From: Bacteroidota bacterium
Lineage (GTDB): Bacteria; Bacteroidota; Ignavibacteria; UBA10030; UBA8401
Assembly: GCA_030824295.1 (NCBI GenBank)
Contig: JAVBYA010000313.1
Coordinates: forward strand, 1 to 12,159
DNA length: 12,159 nucleotides
Reading direction: 5' to 3'
Part shown: positions 1 to 6,698 of the stretch, in pieces
Layout: every line of letters begins with the position of its first letter
How positions within the stretch are numbered: position 1 is the stretch's first letter
Notes under the pieces: generated by a model
What the model was told of the DNA's origin: nothing
The model's database searches: none
Seen by the model: only the letters and a program-made list of their open reading frames with translations
Program-made: the position numbers and the translations under genes

Positions 1-1276
1 ATGCGGTCCAGGTGACCTGCACCGATGATGTGGTCACCGTCCCCTGCGCAAAATTCGTCGGGTGGTTCGTCGGTTCCGAAGCATACGGTGACGCAACGCC
101 GGTCGTACCCGAGCCGGAGATGACCGTGCCGTTCAACTTGTAATTGACAGCCGTGGTGCTGCCGTTGTACGGATAGACGCGGACGTAATATGTTGTGGAC
201 GGTGTGAGACCGGTGAAGGTGTGCGATGTGCCGGAGGTGACGTTCTTGAGCCCTTTGCTGTCCGCAATGTCCGTATCGTCAGTGTAGGATGAACCATCGA
301 TTGGAATGAAGTAATCGTTCGTATTGTAGATCTCCACCAGATACCCGGAAGGCGCCTGCGCGCCGGCCACGGAAGCGGTCCACGACACTGATAACGACGT
401 TGAACTCGGCGACGTCACATTCAGATTCGTCGGCTGGTTCGCGGGCTCTGTCGAGTAGGACGGTGTGAGCTTCGTGAGATCGTTGAAGTTGATATGCGCA
501 ACATACTCGGGATGATCGGTGAACGGATTCCGGTTATCCTGGATGCTCTCGATATAATTGTTCCGGTCCACTTCCCATTTTGTCGGCGGGTCCTGACGGT
601 GCCAATCCAGCAGCATCTGCAGGCTTTGCGGGTCCTCAGGGATCCCCTGACCCGGCAGGATGACATTATTCAGATTGTTGAAGGTCCAGTCGAATCCGCC
701 GATGCCGTCGTAGCGGACGGACATATAGAGCAATGCACGTGCCGCATCTCCTTTATGCTCATCCCGGGGTTCGTACACTGTTTCGCCTGCGCTGTTGGTG
801 CCGAGCTTCCCTTGGAGGTACGTGTAACTTGCTGTTGTCACAATACCGAGCGGATGATTGCTCCGTCTGCCGTTCGCATTGTTCTGGTGGGTCGGAAAGA
901 GATGATGCTGATCCGCGTATTCATCGCTTGCTTCAGGGGGATTGGAAGGCATCCAGCTGTGACACCAGGTATGTTCTCTGCTGAATACTGCCCAGGTAAA
1001 TGTGCCGCTATAGACATACTGATGACTGCTGTAAACACAGGTCACGACCTTCTGCCCGCCGGTCGTATCGCGTGATGCAAAGTCTGCAACGTGGGTCTCA
1101 TCGAATTGAGCGTAGGCAACACGGGTATATGGGGATCGGACACGGCTTTTCAGGTCCGTCACAAAACTTGCGCTCGTCGGCACAAGTGTATTGTAATACG
1201 TGCCCTGACCAAATAGAACGGCCGGAAGTAGCAGGAAGAGGGAAATAAATAAGCGGGAATGTTCTCTCGGACTCAC
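1..1276 (-). CDS. Secreted endonuclease I family nuclease with FN3 domains (3' end beyond window)
   Basis: This is a secreted DNA/RNA-degrading nuclease of the endonuclease I family (the fold of E. coli EndA and Vibrio Dns). I read 425 codons without a stop. Residues 1-24 are a signal peptide (MSPREHSRLFISLFLLLP..., ending FGQ). The nuclease domain covers about residues 25-260: REHTWCHSW at 100-108, the metal/catalytic stretch D122-Q-H-H-L-F-P followed by N132, N135, R137-R-S-N140 and PLG, then GDAARALLYM near 176 and DNRNPFTDHPEY from 247, all typical of extracellular Bacteroidota members. One FN3-like domain follows (about 279-395) and a second begins at about 401 and runs off the left edge. 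A C-terminal sorting domain is expected beyond the edge but is not seen. The only usable start is GTG at 1276; an in-frame TAG lies about 15 codons upstream. No clear Shine-Dalgarno is visible. Family assignment is strong; export by type IX secretion is inferred. Confidence 0.93.
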   Translation of the reverse strand, partial: MSPREHSRLFISLFLLLPAVLFGQGTYYNTLVPTSASFVTDLKSRVRSPYTRVAYAQFDETHVADFASRDTTGGQKVVTCVYSSHQYVYSGTFTWAVFSREHTWCHSWMPSNPPEASDEYADQHHLFPTHQNNANGRRSNHPLGIVTTASYTYLQGKLGTNSAGETVYEPRDEHKGDAARALLYMSVRYDGIGGFDWTFNNLNNVILPGQGIPEDPQSLQMLLDWHRQDPPTKWEVDRNNYIESIQDNRNPFTDHPEYVAHINFNDLTKLTPSYSTEPANQPTNLNVTSPSSTSLSVSWTASVAGAQAPSGYLVEIYNTNDYFIPIDGSSYTDDTDIADSKGLKNVTSGTSHTFTGLTPSTTYYVRVYPYNGSTTAVNYKLNGTVISGSGTTGVASPYASEPTNHPTNFAQGTVTTSSVQVTWTA

Positions 1277-1343
1277 GTATTTACGGTACTGCCGGTGATT
1301 GCCCGGCGTTGACCTGCTCTATATAATAGTGTTTAAAATGGGA

Positions 1344-1369
1344 AAGGATGTACGATGACGTACATCCTT
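1344..1369. repeat. Perfect 11-bp hairpin with ATGA tetraloop
   Basis: AAGGATGTACG (1344-1354) and its exact complement (1359-1369) are separated by ATGA. On the minus strand the stem is followed by TCCCATTTT, so it could be a second, weaker terminator behind the upstream gene. It also lies about 68 bp before the nuclease GTG, so it could instead be a leader structure or a protein-binding site for that gene. Confidence 0.55.
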
Positions 1370-1408
1370 CATTCTTTAATATAGAGAATTTTTACATGAA
1401 GAACCTCT

Positions 1409-1441
1409 GCGGTCAACCACAATTGCCAAGAGTTTGACCGC
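1409..1441. repeat. 8-bp inverted repeat GCGGTCAA / TTGACCGC
   Basis: GCGGTCAA at 1409-1416 is matched exactly by TTGACCGC at 1434-1441 across a 17-nt spacer. It lies in the 245-bp gap between the two-repeat protein and the nuclease gene. It may be a regulatory site or a chance repeat; nothing else in the sequence decides this. Confidence 0.35.
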
Positions 1442-1460
1442 CAACACATTCCGGCCATTT

Positions 1461-1490
1461 AAAACAAGACAGCCCGGCAAAGTGCCGGGC
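1461..1490 (-). terminator. Rho-independent terminator of the two-repeat surface protein
   Basis: The stem GCCCGGCA (1472-1479) and TGCCGGGC (1483-1490) has a 3-nt loop. On the minus strand it is followed by TGTCTTGTTTTAAA, a T-rich tail. It sits about 30 bp past the stop codon at 1522, where a terminator for that gene is expected. Confidence 0.82.
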
Positions 1491-1521
1491 CGCCCTGGAT
1501 ACTCCGAAGTTTGAGGGGGGC

Positions 1522-3252
1522 TCACTTCAGAAGCATCATTTTCCTCACCAATGTTGACCCTCCGCTCTGCAGACGGGCAAAATAGATGCCGCTGGACAAA
1601 TGCGACGCATCAAAACGGACAGAATATTCACCGGCATTCAATGTCTCCGATACAAGTGTCGCCGCTTCCCTGCCGACCATATCATAGACCCGAAGCGAAG
1701 TCATCCCGGCAGAGGGAACCTGAAAACGGATCGTGGTGGCAGGATTGAACGGGTTCGGATAATTCTGCTGCAGGACGAATGCGGACGGAACGGCATCGCT
1801 GGAGCGCTGCGGCGCAGTTGTCAATCCTGAACGCCACGGCATGGTCGAGATACGTATGCCGTCCACTTTTATCGTCGCACCGGACAAAGCACCGTTCGCC
1901 GTGAAGGCACCGGTATTCAGTATAACACCCATCACATTAATGGCATCATTCGGCATGGTGAGCGGTCCGACCGAAGCACGGGAAGGTTCGGACGACGGGA
2001 TGCCTGTCCCGAACACATACAGACTCGCTTCGTCATTCGCTGTTCCCGGAACGATGCGGTACTTCACCGTCAGCAGATACGTTTTTCCTGGGACATAGGC
2101 CGTTGTGTCGAACACCGTCGTGCCGGATAATGTGGCACGGATGCCGAACTGCAGCTTCCCCGCAGTGATCTTTGCATAGACAGGAACACGGTAGCTCCCT
2201 CCCGGATCGTTCGTCATGGAAATGAAGAAGCCGTCGGCAGCCGATGTTCCCTGCACATTCACCATGCAGGAAAGGAACAGTACGGAATCGGTCGTGTACG
2301 GGAATGTTTTGACCAGCGCCTGGCCGCCGCTGCCGCCGACCAGCCGGATCGACCGGCCAAGACCGGAACCATGATAACCGGCGTACGTCAGTCCGGTGGA
2401 ATCGACCGCGAGCGGCGTCCCTTCATTGTACACAGACCATCCGTTCTTCCCCCGCAGCGTATCACCGGCAGAGTAATAGAAGTCCTCAACAAGCAGCGTG
2501 CTCCCCTGCTGGATGATCAGCGACTCCCACGATCTGCCGAGGCGCACTTCATCGATCGTCACCCGTGAACCTTTCAAGCCGGATTGCGCGAAACTGTTGC
2601 TCAGCCAGATCTCTCCGATGGAAGCGGCATCGGTCCCGGCACCGGTCAGGGTATCCATGACGGAAGGTTCCGACACCGGCATCGGTGCGGTGAAGACGAA
2701 CATACGCGCCGTATCGTTCGAAGCACCGGCAACGAACTGGTACCGCAGCACGATCAGGTAGGTCTGTTTCACCTTGCGGATGGTCTTGCCGTACGCGATG
2801 CCGGCGTTCTTTGAGACACCAAGGTAGAACGTGGAATCGGTATGACGGCCGACCGTGGCACGAAGGTTCACATTGGTGGCACCTCCCGCTTCATCCAACG
2901 TGACGTTGTAACCGGTCAATGCCGATGATGTGAGGGTGTCGACACGCAAGAGGAATGACAGATAGACGCTGCCGGTATCGATCTTCGAGAAGGTCTTCCA
3001 GCAGAGATCACCGTTGTCGACATTCGCGAACCGAACAGCATTCCCTGAACCTCCGCCGGCATATCCCGTAAAGGAAAGGCCGGGAGAAACGACGGCGACC
3101 TTTGATTTGATGACTTTGTTCGATGTCCAGCCGCCCATCCCGTCAAGACTGTCTCTGACAGGATAATCAAACGGTTCATAGATGATGGTCTGTGCAAAGG
3201 AACCGGCACTGAACAACGCAAGGAGACAGCTCAAGAGTAAAAATTTCTTCAT
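1522..3252 (-). CDS. Type IX-secreted surface protein with two tandem jelly-roll-like repeats
   Basis: This is a 576-residue exported protein of unknown specific role. Residues 1-20 are a signal peptide (MKKFLLLSCLLALFSAGSFA, cleaved before Q21). Two related repeats follow, about 22-247 and 252-475. Shared landmarks are D-S-L-D-G-M-G-G-W against D-T-L-R-G-K-N-G-W, G-L-S-F-T-G-Y against G-L-T-Y-A-G-Y, TYLIVLRYQFV against TYLLTVKYRIV, SEPS in both, and a closing VTIDEVRLGRSW against IKVDGIRISTMPW. The pattern suggests a duplicated concanavalin/LamG-like beta-sandwich, as seen in many FCB-group cargo proteins. After a linker, residues 491-576 form a type A sorting domain with QNYPNPFNP, VYDMVGREA and a terminal KMMLLK. 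ATG at 3252 is preceded by a purine-rich AAGAAAGAA. A terminator follows at 1461-1490. Likely jobs are adhesion or polysaccharide binding; no catalytic motif is visible. Confidence 0.9.
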   Translation of the reverse strand: MKKFLLLSCLLALFSAGSFAQTIIYEPFDYPVRDSLDGMGGWTSNKVIKSKVAVVSPGLSFTGYAGGGSGNAVRFANVDNGDLCWKTFSKIDTGSVYLSFLLRVDTLTSSALTGYNVTLDEAGGATNVNLRATVGRHTDSTFYLGVSKNAGIAYGKTIRKVKQTYLIVLRYQFVAGASNDTARMFVFTAPMPVSEPSVMDTLTGAGTDAASIGEIWLSNSFAQSGLKGSRVTIDEVRLGRSWESLIIQQGSTLLVEDFYYSAGDTLRGKNGWSVYNEGTPLAVDSTGLTYAGYHGSGLGRSIRLVGGSGGQALVKTFPYTTDSVLFLSCMVNVQGTSAADGFFISMTNDPGGSYRVPVYAKITAGKLQFGIRATLSGTTVFDTTAYVPGKTYLLTVKYRIVPGTANDEASLYVFGTGIPSSEPSRASVGPLTMPNDAINVMGVILNTGAFTANGALSGATIKVDGIRISTMPWRSGLTTAPQRSSDAVPSAFVLQQNYPNPFNPATTIRFQVPSAGMTSLRVYDMVGREAATLVSETLNAGEYSVRFDASHLSSGIYFARLQSGGSTLVRKMMLLK

Positions 3253-3307
3253 AAGTTCTTTCTTATTGTTATTGGGACTGTACCGCTTTTCGGCGGTCGA
3301 TGGAAAT

Positions 3308-3329
3308 GGTGTTCCGGAAGGAACTCACC
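3308..3329. repeat. Small hairpin between globin and surface-protein genes
   Basis: GTTCC (3311-3315) and GGAAC (3320-3324) form a stem with loop GGAA, extended by GGT/ACC across a 2-nt bulge. It lies just past the globin stop, inside the 98-bp gap before the next gene. There is no good T-tract, so it is at best a weak terminator or an mRNA-end structure. A second 5-bp stem (3282-3286 with 3293-3297) lies nearer the next gene. Confidence 0.3.
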
Positions 3330-3350
3330 GGGTCGTATCCTCGGTCTGCA

Positions 3351-3782
3351 TCACGCTGCTTTTGGTTCCCCGGCTGCTCCTTTCTTCATGGGTGCCGTTA
3401 CCTCAACATACAGCGCCACCCAGGCATTGCGCACATCGTCCGTGAACTCTCTCCCCAGCATCCGCTCCAGCGTCCAAAGCAGCGCGCTGGCAAAGATGTC
3501 ATAATGTCCGCTGATGACGCCGTGTTCACGATGCTCCTTCCCCAGACGATGCAAACGAGGGGTCAATTGCTCCAGATCGTCCGCACTGATCACGATGAAC
3601 GTGAGCATCTCCATCACTTTGCGGCCCTGCAGATGGATGTCCCCGTGGAACAGCGGCCGCACATAGGGTGCGATCTCGAACAAACGGCTGAAAAAAAGAT
3701 CGCCGGTCTCCTCCGCTACAGGGAGGATGCGGTCGTAACTGGAGCGGACAAGAGCGATCTGATGGTCTGAGAGTATGGTCAT
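3351..3782 (-). CDS. Single-domain bacterial globin
   Basis: This 143-residue cytoplasmic haem protein resembles Vitreoscilla haemoglobin and the globin part of flavohaemoglobins. Members bind O2 and NO, and typical roles are NO detoxification or oxygen handling. By alignment from memory, F45 in VRPLFHG is the CD1 Phe, H84 in GKEHREHGV is the proximal haem ligand (F8), Y94 matches the conserved Tyr of AHYP, and W121 in NAWVALY matches the H-helix Trp. The B10 position, usually Tyr in this class, appears to be F31 (LFFSRLF). The reductase domain of Hmp is absent, so an external reductase would be needed. ATG at 3782 gives the normal family length; no clear Shine-Dalgarno precedes it. A promoter and inverted repeat lie just upstream (3810-3858). 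The globin is intracellular and does not obviously belong with the exported proteins around it. Confidence 0.92.
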   Translation of the reverse strand: MTILSDHQIALVRSSYDRILPVAEETGDLFFSRLFEIAPYVRPLFHGDIHLQGRKVMEMLTFIVISADDLEQLTPRLHRLGKEHREHGVISGHYDIFASALLWTLERMLGREFTDDVRNAWVALYVEVTAPMKKGAAGEPKAA

Positions 3783-3809
3783 ATGGGTGCGTGATCGTTG
3801 GATACGCTA

Positions 3810-3840
3810 CAAAAATACGACCGGCAGAGAGGGACAACAA
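3810..3840 (-). promoter_or_regulatory. Candidate Bacteroidota-type promoter of the globin gene
   Basis: Read on the minus strand, TTGTTG (3840-3835) is followed 17-20 nt later by TATTTTTG (3817-3810). This fits the Bacteroidota consensus of a -33 TTG and a -7 TAnnTTTG. It would place the transcript start about 20 bp before the globin ATG. Whether this lineage uses that consensus is inferred, not shown. Confidence 0.5.
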
Positions 3841-3858
3841 CTGAATGAATGTTCAGTT
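3839..3858. promoter_or_regulatory. Operator-like inverted repeat upstream of globin
   Basis: AACTGAA (3839-3845), a 6-nt spacer and TTCAGTT (3852-3858) form a perfect 7-bp inverted repeat. It adjoins and slightly overlaps the candidate -33 element of the globin promoter, which is where an activator or repressor dimer would bind. The regulator is unknown; nitrosative or oxygen stress control would suit a globin but is inferred. Confidence 0.45.
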
Positions 3859-4068
3859 CGGAAGCCGTGTGATACAGCGCAGATGAGAGAAGGAAACAAC
3901 GGGCAGCAATATTCGGGCGGGACAAACACTGCGGTGCAGGTGCTGCTTTGCGGTATGCAGTGATCAAATGGTGTGGCCGGAGCTCAACGGAAACGAAGCA
4001 GACATTCAGGAGGGAGTGTTACAGATGCAGCAACGCGGAAGGATGCTGCACCCAAAAGAACGAACGGA
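3859..4068. other. Intergenic stretch with one inverted repeat
   Basis: This is most of the 286-bp gap between the lipoprotein stop and the globin start. I see no convincing gene. TGCAGCA (4026-4032) and TGCTGCA (4044-4050) form a 7-bp inverted repeat with an 11-nt loop soon after the lipoprotein stop. It lacks a T-tract, so I cannot call it a terminator. Confidence 0.4.
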
Positions 4069-4497
4069 TCACTCGGTATAGCGGATGATGTCGCCTTCAA
4101 CGGTGTATGTTCTTGCGCCGACGAGATACCCGGCGGCAAATCCGAGAGGAGGTGCCGCCGCCAGTCCGAGCGCACTCAGCAGCAGTGAGACGCCGCCGTC
4201 GGTCAAAGAGGTCTGTCCCTGGATGGATACGTTCGCCACGGCGTCACCCTGAGCGGATTGCATCTCCTCCCGGATGATCGTCCCGATCTGCGGCTCGGAC
4301 ATAGTAACAAGGTTGAAGAATGCGAACCACCCTTTTTCTTCGCGGCGGAAATGCTTCACCACGACGAATTTCTTGTTCACATTGCCGGTGAACGAGACCG
4401 GAACGTCCAGCGACCGGGTGGAGAGTTCCACCGTTGAACAACCGGAGAGGATAACGAATAGACAGAGCACAACGGGGACCCACGCGGAACGTTTCAT
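4069..4497 (-). CDS. Small lipoprotein of unknown family
   Basis: This is a predicted lipoprotein of 142 residues. The lipobox LSGC follows a hydrophobic signal (MKRSAWVPVVLCLFVILSGC), with the acylated Cys at position 20. The mature part has a charged segment (FRREEKGWFAFF), a GDAVANVSI strand and a Gly/Ala-rich hydrophobic stretch (VSLLLSALGLAAAPPLGFA) that could dip into or cross a membrane, then ends TYTVEGDIIRYTE. The general style recalls small envelope lipoproteins of the Bor or TRL-like type, but I cannot assign a family. A GTG at 4503 lies in frame two codons upstream. I prefer ATG at 4497 because GAGG sits at ideal spacing in front of it and overlaps the GTG. The gene has its own leader with a palindrome at 4534-4549 and stands apart from its neighbours. 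Confidence 0.8.
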   Translation of the reverse strand: MKRSAWVPVVLCLFVILSGCSTVELSTRSLDVPVSFTGNVNKKFVVVKHFRREEKGWFAFFNLVTMSEPQIGTIIREEMQSAQGDAVANVSIQGQTSLTDGGVSLLLSALGLAAAPPLGFAAGYLVGARTYTVEGDIIRYTE

Positions 4498-4501
4498 GAA
4501 C

Positions 4502-4506
4502 ACCTC
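4502..4506 (-). promoter_or_regulatory. Ribosome binding site deciding the lipoprotein start
   Basis: The minus strand reads CCGAGGTGTTC before ATG at 4497. GAGG ends 5 nt before that ATG, which is optimal spacing, and it overlaps the alternative GTG at 4503. This supports the shorter protein. Confidence 0.65.
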
Positions 4507-4533
4507 GGCGATGCGGTTGCGTGACAGAATGCA

Positions 4534-4549
4534 TGTCCCGAACGGGACA
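4534..4549. promoter_or_regulatory. Operator-like palindrome TGTCCCG-AA-CGGGACA
   Basis: A perfect 7-bp inverted repeat with a 2-nt centre lies 36 bp upstream of the lipoprotein ATG. The loop is too short for a stable RNA hairpin, so a dimeric DNA-binding regulator is the likelier reader. On the minus strand a loose promoter match (TTG, about 18 nt, TAGATTG) abuts and slightly overlaps it, which would suit a repressor site. Confidence 0.5.
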
Positions 4550-4647
4550 ATCTAAGACCTGACCGGCGACCGCAATGTACCTTGCCGCAGCCTGGCACGC
4601 AACTGAAATTATCTCTGTCCGGGAAGGAAGAGGTCTTTTACTCCCCC

Positions 4648-4689
4648 AAAAAAAATAAAAACCCGCTGTTCTCAAAGGAATCAGCGGGT
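4648..4689 (-). terminator. Rho-independent terminator of the downstream paralogue
   Basis: On the minus strand ACCCGCTG (4689-4682), a 13-nt loop and CAGCGGGT (4668-4661) are followed by TTTTATTTTTTTT. It begins 23 bp after the stop at 4713 and is a textbook intrinsic terminator. Confidence 0.92.
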
Positions 4690-4712
4690 CAGGATATCCC
4701 CATGTGTGAATG

Positions 4713-5465
4713 CTACTTCATCAGCAAGATCTTCCTCATCTGCGTCCGATCGCCGGAAACGAGCCGAGCGAAATACACGCCGCTCGCCAGGTTCCGCGCA
4801 TCGAACATCCTCTGATGGTAAACGCCCGCCTCGAGCACATCGTTGACGAGTGTTGCCACTTCCTGGCCGACCACGTTATAGACCTTCAGCGTGGTCAGTC
4901 CGGTATTCTGCAATGTAAAGCCGAACGTGGTGCTGGGGTTGAAGGGGTTCGGATAGTTCTGCGCCAGCGCGAAGTGAGCAGGAGCCGCAGTCAACGGTAC
5001 CGACGTCGCTCCCCCGTCCGCCTTTGCACGGATATAGGAAAAACTCCCCCCGGTGTTTCCGCCGGCATAGGATAGGAATTTCACGTCAAGATAGATGTTC
5101 TCTGCCACCAGATGCAGAACAAGGTCCTTGCCGACCAGGCCCTGCGGACTTCCGCCGGAGAGTGAGACGAATGTTTTGTAAGTGTGTGTGGAGAATGAAT
5201 CGGTCTTCCCCAATGCCCACATCGTTCCGGAAGGAGCATCGGTCTTATAGGATGTATCCTTACGGATATTGAAGAGACTTTGAGTGCTCGCCCGGGTGAT
5301 CCAGACCGAATCGGAGATGCGGTCCTGGTTCGCCGCCAGTTTCCAATCGGCGAATGCGGTCTTGGTGAATGTTACGGTCCCTTTCGCACTGCTCCACACT
5401 TTCTGTGCGGAGACGTACGGTGCGCAGAGCATCACCATACAGATGAACAATGAGAATATTTTCAT
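4713..5465 (-). CDS. Type IX-secreted protein with one ADW-QDRI domain (paralogue 1)
   Basis: This is a 250-residue exported protein of unknown function. It has a signal peptide (MKIFSLFICMVMLCAPYVSA, cleaved before Q21), one ADW-QDRI domain (about 22-147) and a type A sorting domain (about 164-250: QNYPNPFNP, VYNVVGQEV, terminal KILLMK). Domain landmarks are TVTFTK, ADW, NQDRISDSVWITR, SLFNIRK, SGTMWALG, GKDLVLHLVAENIYLD and a closing GGSFSYIRA. The same domain occurs in the next two genes and twice in the giant protein upstream. An ATG at 5483 would add six residues. I chose 5465 because AAGAAAGAG lies just before it and the signal peptide then starts normally. A strong terminator follows. 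I know no named family for this domain; it looks like a small beta-rich surface module. Confidence 0.88.
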   Translation of the reverse strand: MKIFSLFICMVMLCAPYVSAQKVWSSAKGTVTFTKTAFADWKLAANQDRISDSVWITRASTQSLFNIRKDTSYKTDAPSGTMWALGKTDSFSTHTYKTFVSLSGGSPQGLVGKDLVLHLVAENIYLDVKFLSYAGGNTGGSFSYIRAKADGGATSVPLTAAPAHFALAQNYPNPFNPSTTFGFTLQNTGLTTLKVYNVVGQEVATLVNDVLEAGVYHQRMFDARNLASGVYFARLVSGDRTQMRKILLMK

Positions 5466-5517
5466 AGCGCTCTTTCTTGTCATTCTATCGTTGTGCTGTC
5501 AATTCAATACTCTTTGA

Positions 5518-5569
5518 AGTAATATAATAATGCCCTGCCTCCGATGCAAATAGATCGAAAGCGGGGCAT
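5518..5569 (-). terminator. Probable terminator of paralogue 2
   Basis: On the minus strand ATGCCC (5569-5564) pairs with GGGCAT (5535-5530). A C/A mismatch, a GC/GC extension and an inner CGAT/ATCG stem lie between them, and TATTATATTA follows. It starts about 20 bp after the stop at 5590. The stem is imperfect and the tail is AT-rich rather than T-only. Confidence 0.5.
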
Positions 5570-5589
5570 CATCGTTGTCTGCGCGATGC

Positions 5590-5841
5590 TTATTTCACGA
5601 GCATCATCTTCTTCATTTGAACCTTTGCGCCGCTGACAAGCCGTGCAAAGTAGATACCGGTGGATAGGCCGCGTGCATCGAACTGCTTCTGGTGATAGAC
5701 GCCGGCCTCGAGCAGTTCATTGTTCACCAGCGCGGACACTTCGCGCCCGACGATATCGTAGATCGTGAGCGTCGTCAGACCGTTGGTCTCCAGGGTGAAG
5801 CCGATCGTCGTCGATGGGTTGAACGGATTCGGATAGTTCTG
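5590..5841 (-). repeat. Direct DNA repeat, copy A (sorting-domain cassette of paralogue 2)
   Basis: These 252 bp align without a gap to 7576-7827, at a constant offset of 1,986 bp, and encode the sorting domains of two different proteins. About four in five encoded residues are identical. A 31-bp run at 5702-5732 is exactly shared. It may be a substrate for recombination or gene conversion. Confidence 0.75.
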
Positions 5842-6642
5842 GTGAAGCGCGAACAGCTTAGGAGCAGCAACCGTAACTTCAATGACCTGTCCATAGGTGA
5901 ACGCACCGTCATGGTCGATCTGTTTCAAACGATAGAGGTATGTCCCGGCACCAATGCCCTTATCGAAATAGGAATACTCCATCGGCGCATTGATCGTTCC
6001 GTGCCCCTCCATGAATCCGAGACGCTTCCATTCCTCTTCCTGCGCCGATGATGACGGTGTGACCCACCGACGTTCCACATCGAACCCGGCGTTGTTCAGT
6101 TCCGTTGCTGTCTTCCAGGACAGTGTCACTCCCCGCTGGTCCACGGCTGCCGAGAACGTCGTCAATTCGACCGGAAGGACCCCGGTCGCTCGGGAGTAGG
6201 AGAAATTCGCCCCGGCACCTCCATTCCCCCACGCTGAAAATTTGATATCCAGATAGACATTCTGCGCAATCAGGTGCAGAACAAGATCCTTTCCGATGAG
6301 GGATTGCGGATTGTTCCCGCTGAGGGTCACGAACGTCTTGTAGGTCAACGTCGAGAAGGAATCCGTCGTCCCGAACGCCCACCGTGTTCCGACGGGGGAT
6401 CCGCTTTGATAATCACTTTCCTTCCGAATATTGAAGAGACTCTGGCTGCCCGCTCTGGTGAGCCACACGGAATCCGACAGACGGTCCTGATTCACAGAAA
6501 GGGTCCAATCCGCATTGGGCGATTTCGTGAACGTGATCGCCCCGCCCGACCGCTTCCAAACGATCTGAGAGAACCCGATGTCCGGGAGCAGAAGGAGAAC
6601 AACCACAATGGAATAGGACAGTTTTACCACAAGAACCTTCAT
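5590..6642 (-). CDS. Type IX-secreted protein with ADW-QDRI domain and LPVEL module (paralogue 2)
   Basis: This 350-residue exported protein has, in order: a signal peptide (about 1-25, ending GFS before Q26); an ADW-QDRI domain (26-152, with ITFTK, ADW, NQDRLSDSVW, SLFNIRK, GKDLVLHLIAQNVYLD, NFSYSRA); an LPVEL module (156-259, with LSWKTATELNNAGFDVERR and YRLKQIDHDG); and a type A sorting domain (267-350, QNYPNPFNP to KMMLVK). The LPVEL module is a common Ig/FN3-like spacer before sorting domains in FCB-group cargo. It is the only small paralogue here with that module, and its last 84 codons align without gaps to those of the giant protein. ATG at 6642 is the only good start; there is no clear Shine-Dalgarno. 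The previous gene ends only 56 bp upstream, so cotranscription is possible. Confidence 0.88.
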   Translation of the reverse strand: MKVLVVKLSYSIVVVLLLLPDIGFSQIVWKRSGGAITFTKSPNADWTLSVNQDRLSDSVWLTRAGSQSLFNIRKESDYQSGSPVGTRWAFGTTDSFSTLTYKTFVTLSGNNPQSLIGKDLVLHLIAQNVYLDIKFSAWGNGGAGANFSYSRATGVLPVELTTFSAAVDQRGVTLSWKTATELNNAGFDVERRWVTPSSSAQEEEWKRLGFMEGHGTINAPMEYSYFDKGIGAGTYLYRLKQIDHDGAFTYGQVIEVTVAAPKLFALHQNYPNPFNPSTTIGFTLETNGLTTLTIYDIVGREVSALVNNELLEAGVYHQKQFDARGLSTGIYFARLVSGAKVQMKKMMLVK

Positions 6643-6648
6643 AAAATG

Positions 6649-6683
6649 AATGACCGTACAAGGGGTTTCGTTGACGGGTCATT
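6649..6683 (-). repeat. Hairpin in the gap between paralogues 3 and 2
   Basis: AATGACC (6649-6655) pairs with GGTCATT (6677-6683), extended by GT/AC across a bulged G. It ends 6 bp before the ATG of paralogue 2 and the minus strand continues CATTTT. It could be a weak terminator for the upstream gene or a structure limiting translation of the downstream gene. Confidence 0.4.
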
Positions 6684-6698
6684 GATACATGGATGACA

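Noticed and set aside
494..1075. Plus-strand open frame of 193 codons
   Set aside because: It lies wholly antisense to the endonuclease I coding region, whose motifs are unmistakable, and its translation has no recognisable domain.
3300..3770. Plus-strand open frame of 156 codons
   Set aside because: It is antisense to the globin gene, which has the expected haem-binding residues and length.
3779..3967. Minus-strand 62-codon frame whose stop overlaps the globin ATG (ATGA)
   Set aside because: The overlap resembles translational coupling, but the frame needs a TTG start, has no Shine-Dalgarno or recognisable domain, and covers the likely globin promoter.
3973..4188. Plus-strand 71-codon frame
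   Set aside because: It overlaps the 3' end of the lipoprotein gene, is rich in Arg/Ser/Gln and has no recognisable features or ribosome binding site.
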